Shown: in pieces, positions 6,524-9,782 of the stretch
Layout: each line of letters starts with the position of its first letter
Numbering within the stretch: the stretch's first letter is position 1
Origin: Deltaproteobacteria bacterium
GTDB lineage: Bacteria; Myxococcota; Polyangia; Haliangiales; Haliangiaceae
Direction of reading: 5' to 3'
DNA length: 9,782 bases
Assembly (NCBI GenBank): GCA_018262455.1
Contig: JAGSPR010000254.1
Span: forward strand, 1-9,782
The notes under the pieces: generated by a model
Seen by the model: the letters and a program-made list of their open reading frames with translations, nothing else
The model's database searches: none
What the model was told of the DNA's origin: nothing
Translations under genes and position numbers: made by a program

Positions 6524-8557
6524 ATGGACCTGATGCAGGTACAGGTGGCCGTGCTCCTCGTGACCGACGAGCCCACCTCGGAGGAGGAAGCCACGGTCAA
6601 CACGACCAGCGAGCGGCTGACCGCGGCTGGGCACCGGGTGGTGGCGTCCCAGGTCCTCAAGGACTCCCCGCAGCTCCTGCGCGCGCTGTTGCTGCAATGG
6701 ATTGCCGATCCCGAGATCGATGTGGTGATCGCGATCGCCGGCATCGAGACCGAAGCCACCAAGCCCGCGCTCGAGCCGCTGATCACGAAGGCGCTCGATG
6801 GCTTCCGCGAGCTCGTGCGCATGATCGCGTTCGACGAGATCGGGACCGGCGCGATGCTGGTCGATGTCATCGCCGCGCAATGCAGCTCGACGTATGTGTT
6901 CGTGCTGCCGGCCTCGGGCGGGGTCGTGCAGAACACGCTCGACAAGATCCTGCTCCCTCAGCTCGATAGCCGGACCAGGCCGCGCAACCTGGTCACCCGG
7001 ATGCCGCGGCTCCGCCGGGCGCTCCCCGCTCGCCCCCTGCCGGGCGTGCCCGTCCCGATCAAGACCGAGAAGACCGCCCTCGGCGTGGGGGCACCTCAAC
7101 GACCGGGTACGCCAACGAGGATCGGCACGCCGCCCCCCCCGAAGGGCACGGACGGCACGGACGGCACGCACGGCACGCCGGCCGTTGTCGTGATCCCCGC
7201 GATCGGGCCGGCGACCCCCGACGTCACAGCGGCCGTTGCCGCGACTCCGGCGGCTCCGCAGGCTCCGCAGGCTCCGCAGGCTCCGCAGGCTCCGCAGGCG
7301 GTGCCGAAGCTCGTCGAGTCCCCCCTGTTCGAGGACACGCCACGGACCGTCCGCTCAACGGTCGCCTCGTCTGGCCTCCCCTCGTCGGAGCCGTTGCCGC
7401 CCACCACGCTGCCCGCGTTGGCGCCGCTGCCACCGCTGCCGCCGCTGCCGCCGCCGCCTGCGTTGGAGCCAGTCGCCGTGGCATCGGGCGCATCTCCGGG
7501 CGCGGGCGCAGCTCCGGTGCCCGTGGCCGCGCGCAAGCGCCCGCTCACCGAACCTCCGCCGGTTCCTCCTCGGCGCACACCGAAGTCAGGGGTGCCCTCC
7601 GCCAAGGTGATCATCGATGACTCGCTGCCGATCGAGGACGTCACCGACCTCGCCACCCTCAGCGACACAGGCCAACACACCGCGATCGAGCCAAGGCTGC
7701 CGATCCCCCGCCCCGCGCGAGACGAGGTCCGCGTGTTCGGGGATCGCGAGCTCGGGCGAGCTCCGCGCCGCAAGCACAGCCAGCGACCGTGGATCGCGCT
7801 CGCACTCGTCGTGGCGGTGGCGACCCTCTACGTGATCGTCATGGTGATCGACCGCGACGCCCCGCGCCGGGCCGCCGCCACGCGCTCATCGCCGATCGAT
7901 GCTCGCCTCGCGGAGCCGGATGCCGCGCCGGCAGCAGTGGCGATGGTGTCGGTCGATGCGACCGAGCTGCCGGGCCCCGCCGATGCGGCGGATCCTGGCG
8001 ATGCCGCCGAGCCGGCCGTTGCAGAGGTCGAGCCCGCCACGCAAACCAGGCCGCGCCAGGCCGCGCCCACCAGGCCGACCACCCCCACCAAGCCGGCCAC
8101 GCCCACCAAGCCGACCACGGTGGGGGAGCCGGCGCCGGTGCCGATCGGCGACGCCCTGACCGAGGCGCCGAGCAACCCACGGCCCAGCGACGAGGTGTGC
8201 GACGAGGTGTCGTGCATCCTCGAGAAGTACGCGCGGCCGTGCTGCGCACGGTTCAAGCCGGCAGATCCGGGACCGAAGCCGACATCGTCGGGGCTGCCCG
8301 CGGGCATCGACAAGCGGATGATCCGCGCCGGGGTCGACCAGATGCGCCCCGTGATCCTCCGGTGTGGAGAGACCTCGCCTGCCAAGGGAACGGTGCGGAT
8401 CGCCGTCAAGGTCAGCGCCGACGGTCGGGTCGACAGCGCCGAGGTCGCGAGCTCGCCCGATCCCGCGCTCGGCGCGTGCATCGCCAGCGCGCTCAAGAAG
8501 GTGACGTTCGCGCGCACCGAGAGCGGCGGCACGTTCACATACCCGTTCGTGTTCTGA
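6524..8557 (+). CDS. Degenerate MoaB/MogA-like domain fused to membrane helix and AgmX/PglI (TonB-like) tail
   Basis: The product is 677 residues. Residues about 6-148 follow the MoaB/MogA molybdopterin-binding fold: VAVLLVTDEP, RLTAAGHRVV, DVVIAIAG, ALDGFRELVRM, FDEIGTGAMLVDV and VFVLPASGGVVQNTLDKILLPQL. The signature TTGGTG is replaced by AIAGIE (70-75) and the Asp-x-Thr-Pro motif is missing, so molybdenum cofactor chemistry is unlikely. A Pro/Ala-rich linker with DNA tandem repeats spans about 165-420, then one membrane helix at about 423-442. Beyond lie an Asp/Ala-rich linker, a Lys/Pro/Thr-rich stretch, a Cys cluster (Cys559, 564, 573, 574) and a C-terminal domain (594-677, with Cys614 and Cys652) ending in YPFVF, typical of the AgmX/PglI TonB-like tail of myxobacteria. 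The layout suggests a cytoplasmic ligand-binding head linked through the inner membrane to a periplasmic, perhaps cell-wall or outer-membrane contacting, tail. The ATG at 6533 is an alternative start. Confidence 0.85.
   Translation: MDLMQVQVAVLLVTDEPTSEEEATVNTTSERLTAAGHRVVASQVLKDSPQLLRALLLQWIADPEIDVVIAIAGIETEATKPALEPLITKALDGFRELVRMIAFDEIGTGAMLVDVIAAQCSSTYVFVLPASGGVVQNTLDKILLPQLDSRTRPRNLVTRMPRLRRALPARPLPGVPVPIKTEKTALGVGAPQRPGTPTRIGTPPPPKGTDGTDGTHGTPAVVVIPAIGPATPDVTAAVAATPAAPQAPQAPQAPQAPQAVPKLVESPLFEDTPRTVRSTVASSGLPSSEPLPPTTLPALAPLPPLPPLPPPPALEPVAVASGASPGAGAAPVPVAARKRPLTEPPPVPPRRTPKSGVPSAKVIIDDSLPIEDVTDLATLSDTGQHTAIEPRLPIPRPARDEVRVFGDRELGRAPRRKHSQRPWIALALVVAVATLYVIVMVIDRDAPRRAAATRSSPIDARLAEPDAAPAAVAMVSVDATELPGPADAADPGDAAEPAVAEVEPATQTRPRQAAPTRPTTPTKPATPTKPTTVGEPAPVPIGDALTEAPSNPRPSDEVCDEVSCILEKYARPCCARFKPADPGPKPTSSGLPAGIDKRMIRAGVDQMRPVILRCGETSPAKGTVRIAVKVSADGRVDSAEVASSPDPALGACIASALKKVTFARTESGGTFTYPFVF
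7133..7140 (+). repeat. C8 homopolymer inside the MoaB-like fusion gene
   Basis: Eight consecutive C bases encode part of a proline run in the linker, 5 nt before the GGCACGGAC repeats. A one-base slip would truncate the protein before its membrane helix. It is the longest mononucleotide run I noticed in the window. Confidence 0.85.
7145..7177 (+). repeat. 9-bp tandem repeat encoding Gly-Thr-Asp
   Basis: The unit GGCACGGAC occurs twice (7145-7153, 7154-7162), then once with a substitution (GGCACGCAC, 7163-7171), then as a 6-bp partial copy. The in-frame product is GTDGTDGTHGT in the linker of the MoaB-like fusion protein. Confidence 0.9.
7253..7297 (+). repeat. Five identical 9-bp tandem repeats encoding Ala-Pro-Gln
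   Basis: The unit GCTCCGCAG is repeated five times without a mismatch, giving (APQ)5 in the cytoplasmic linker. Perfect identity in synonymous positions indicates recent expansion by slippage, so copy number may vary between strains. Confidence 0.95.
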
Positions 8558-8574
8558 TTCGACCCGCAAAGCGC

Positions 8575-8592
8575 GCGGCTCAGTGCAGCCGC
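8575..8592. terminator. Weak hairpin between convergent genes
   Basis: GCGGCT (8575-8580) and AGCCGC (8587-8592) form a 6-bp stem with a 6-nt loop across the stop codon of the - strand gene, 17 nt after the + strand stop. There is no T-tract on either side. It could serve both convergent transcripts, but stems this short are common in such GC-rich DNA. Confidence 0.25.
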
Positions 8593-9497
8593 AGGCTGAC
8601 CCGAAACGGCACGTCGAGATCGACGAGCTCGCCACCGGGATCGATCGTGCCCCGCGGTAGCCGCGAAGCGAGGTGCGCGCGGGCGGCGTGGATGTCGGAG
8701 CTCGTGGCGTCGAGCACCGCGTTCGCAGCCTCGAGCACCACCACCGACGCGGCGATCGCGTCCTCGAGCAGCGACGGGAAGGTGCCCCAACCTCCCTCGA
8801 GGTAGCGCGGCCTCGCGGCTTCCTTCGCCGCAGCAGGCGCGACTCGCTTGCCGAGCGGGGTGCCGAGCAGACGCGTATGCGCGCGATAGCCACGGCGAAA
8901 CCCGCCGAGCTGATCCGCGCTCGGCGCGCCCCCGAGAGCGGTGCGCCACGCCTCGCGAACCAGCGACGACAACCGATCATCGAGATGACTCACGATCCGG
9001 ATCATGAGGAAGCCGGTGATCTCCGGCGTCCCCATGGTGTCGCGCCCGAGATACTGCTCGTGAAAGCAGATCGACTGGAACTTCTCGACCTCGCGGTGAG
9101 AAGCATCGTGCGTCGGTCCACCGCGGTGTCGGCGCGCGAGCGCGTTGATCAGCGGGTGCAGCGCGCGATCGATCGCGCAGTGCGACGCCACGCCGAGCGC
9201 GATCGCGCCGAGCACGTCGTCGCGCTCGCGCCGCGCGATCGCGAGCAGGCGGCCGAGCAGCGCCACCGCGCCGCCGGCGTGGATCGCCGCGCCCCACCGC
9301 GACGGCTGCGCCGGCAGCCCCGCGACGTAGCGGACGACCTCGATCGCGTAGCGGTGGAAGTACGGCAGATCCGGCGCGATCGCGCCGAGCCGCGCGGCGT
9401 CGTCGCGGCGGACGAGCCGCCGCCGGACCGGCGCGTCGAGGCGCGGCGCGGCGGTTGCCTCGCGCAGCGCGGTCAGGTGGATGGCTTCGGCGGGCAT
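8580..9497 (-). CDS. Zinc-dependent phospholipase C-like protein
   Basis: The product is 305 residues from the ATG at 9497. An in-frame ATG at 9548 would add a 17-residue Pro/Gly/Arg-rich stretch unlike the family's start, so 9497 is preferred, though neither start has a well-spaced Shine-Dalgarno (a GGAGG lies about 20 nt upstream). The sequence has the metal-ligand order of the zinc-dependent phospholipase C fold (PF00882): His6, Asp43 in APDLPYF, His73 in AIHAGG, His106-x3-Asp110-x3-His114 in SHCAIDRALHP, and His134-x3-Glu138 in HREVEK. The His106/Asp110 and His134/Glu138 spacings match those of Bacillus cereus phospholipase C. There is no signal peptide, so the protein is probably cytoplasmic and may act on something other than secreted phospholipid targets. 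The C-terminal half (about 150-305) is helical and not recognised. Confidence 0.8.
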   Translation of the reverse strand: MPAEAIHLTALREATAAPRLDAPVRRRLVRRDDAARLGAIAPDLPYFHRYAIEVVRYVAGLPAQPSRWGAAIHAGGAVALLGRLLAIARRERDDVLGAIALGVASHCAIDRALHPLINALARRHRGGPTHDASHREVEKFQSICFHEQYLGRDTMGTPEITGFLMIRIVSHLDDRLSSLVREAWRTALGGAPSADQLGGFRRGYRAHTRLLGTPLGKRVAPAAAKEAARPRYLEGGWGTFPSLLEDAIAASVVVLEAANAVLDATSSDIHAARAHLASRLPRGTIDPGGELVDLDVPFRVSLRLH

Positions 9498-9574
9498 AGG
9501 GTGTCGTCTCGGGTCTCCTCCGGGGCCTCCGGGGTGCCATGGCGTCATAGCACCCGCCCGGCGATACTCGCGGC
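9498..9574. promoter_or_regulatory. Divergent intergenic region
   Basis: The 77-bp spacer lies between the divergent starts of the phospholipase C-like and metallo-hydrolase genes. It holds a putative -10 for the + strand gene (listed separately) and a run of CCTCCGGGG-like direct repeats at about 9516-9536. I see no convincing - strand promoter. Confidence 0.4.
9563..9568 (+). promoter_or_regulatory. Putative -10 element GATACT, probable leaderless start
   Basis: GATACT matches four of six bases of TATAAT, including the A at position 2 and the T at position 6. It ends 6 nt before the GTG at 9575. No Shine-Dalgarno is present between an upstream in-frame stop and this start. Confidence 0.35.
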
Positions 9575-9782
9575 GTGAACGTCGACGTCCTCACGAGCGG
9601 GATCTGGCAGACCACGACCACGATCGTCTCGCACCGCGGCGCCTGCGCGGTCGTCGATCCGGCGTACTTCCCGCGCGAGCTCGACGCGATCGCCGCGCGC
9701 GTCGCCGAGCTCGGCCGCGCCGAGGCGGTGGTGTTCACGCACGGCCACTGGGATCACGTGATGGGCCACACCGCCCTGCCGG
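9575..9782 (+). CDS. Metallo-beta-lactamase-fold hydrolase, 5' part (3' end outside window)
   Basis: The first 69 codons are visible. The start is well constrained: an in-frame TAG lies at 9548-9550 and the GTG at 9575 is the only plausible start after it. The fragment has the N-terminal strands of the metallo-beta-lactamase fold, a central VVDPAYFP turn (residues 26-33) where Asp28 occupies the usual strand-end position, a helix, and the zinc-binding motif His56-Gly-His58-Trp-Asp60-His61 preceded by VVFT. This is the HxHxDH signature of the family (PF00753), as in glyoxalase II and related hydrolases. The substrate cannot be told from this part. It is divergent from the phospholipase C-like gene, 77 nt away. 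Confidence 0.88.
   Translation, partial: MNVDVLTSGIWQTTTTIVSHRGACAVVDPAYFPRELDAIAARVAELGRAEAVVFTHGHWDHVMGHTALP

Noticed and set aside
7828..8980. Long - strand open frames antisense to the 3' half of the MoaB-like fusion gene
   Set aside because: They continue into the phospholipase C-like gene in a wrong frame and encode Arg/Ala/Gly-rich low-complexity sequence without motifs.
9498..9548. Longer start (ATG at 9548) for the phospholipase C-like gene
   Set aside because: The added residues are Pro/Gly/Arg-rich and unlike the family's N-terminus, which begins close to the first metal-binding His; not fully excluded.

Overview
The window is about 9.8 kb of very GC-rich, densely coding bacterial DNA. 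The gene content points to Myxococcota (former Deltaproteobacteria), probably Kofleriaceae/Haliangium-like: a Ser/Thr kinase with an N-terminal zinc-ribbon-like motif and a periplasmic PEGA-like tail, Pro- and Ala/Asp-rich linkers, and an AgmX/PglI-type C-terminal tail. This placement is inferred from protein architecture; no rRNA or marker gene is present. No tRNA, rRNA, CRISPR array, insertion sequence or phage gene was seen.

Left block (1-3797, + strand): three tightly packed genes, probably one operon. They are the 3' end of a PEGA-domain membrane protein, a lipoprotein with a probable beta-propeller fold (stop and start overlap), and a transmembrane Ser/Thr kinase starting directly after the lipoprotein stop. 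Together they look like an envelope sensing or signalling module. A convergent gene (3803-4867, - strand) encodes an exported protein of a family I recognise by sequence pattern but cannot name.

Middle block (4928-6455, + strand): two genes 4 nt apart, with their own -10 element upstream and a hairpin downstream. This is the most unusual part. The first protein resembles the two small N-terminal domains (N2 and N3) of copper amine oxidases, behind a basic Lys/Ala/Arg tail. The second resembles a shortened copper amine oxidase catalytic beta-sandwich. The tyrosine that would become the topaquinone cofactor appears kept, but the Asn-Tyr-Asp/Glu signature around it is Pro-Tyr-His. The pair reads as a split, probably repurposed amine oxidase fold.

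Right block: 6524-8557 (+) encodes an unusual fusion of a degenerate MoaB/MogA-like domain, a long Pro-rich linker with DNA tandem repeats, one membrane helix, an Asp/Ala-rich linker, a Cys cluster and a TonB-like AgmX/PglI tail. Convergent to it, 8580-9497 (-) encodes a zinc-dependent phospholipase C-like protein. Divergent from that, 9575 to the window end (+) is the start of a metallo-beta-lactamase-fold hydrolase. Three + strand genes (4928, 6524, 9575) have a TAnnnT-like hexamer ending 6-8 nt before the start codon and no Shine-Dalgarno sequence, which suggests leaderless transcripts.
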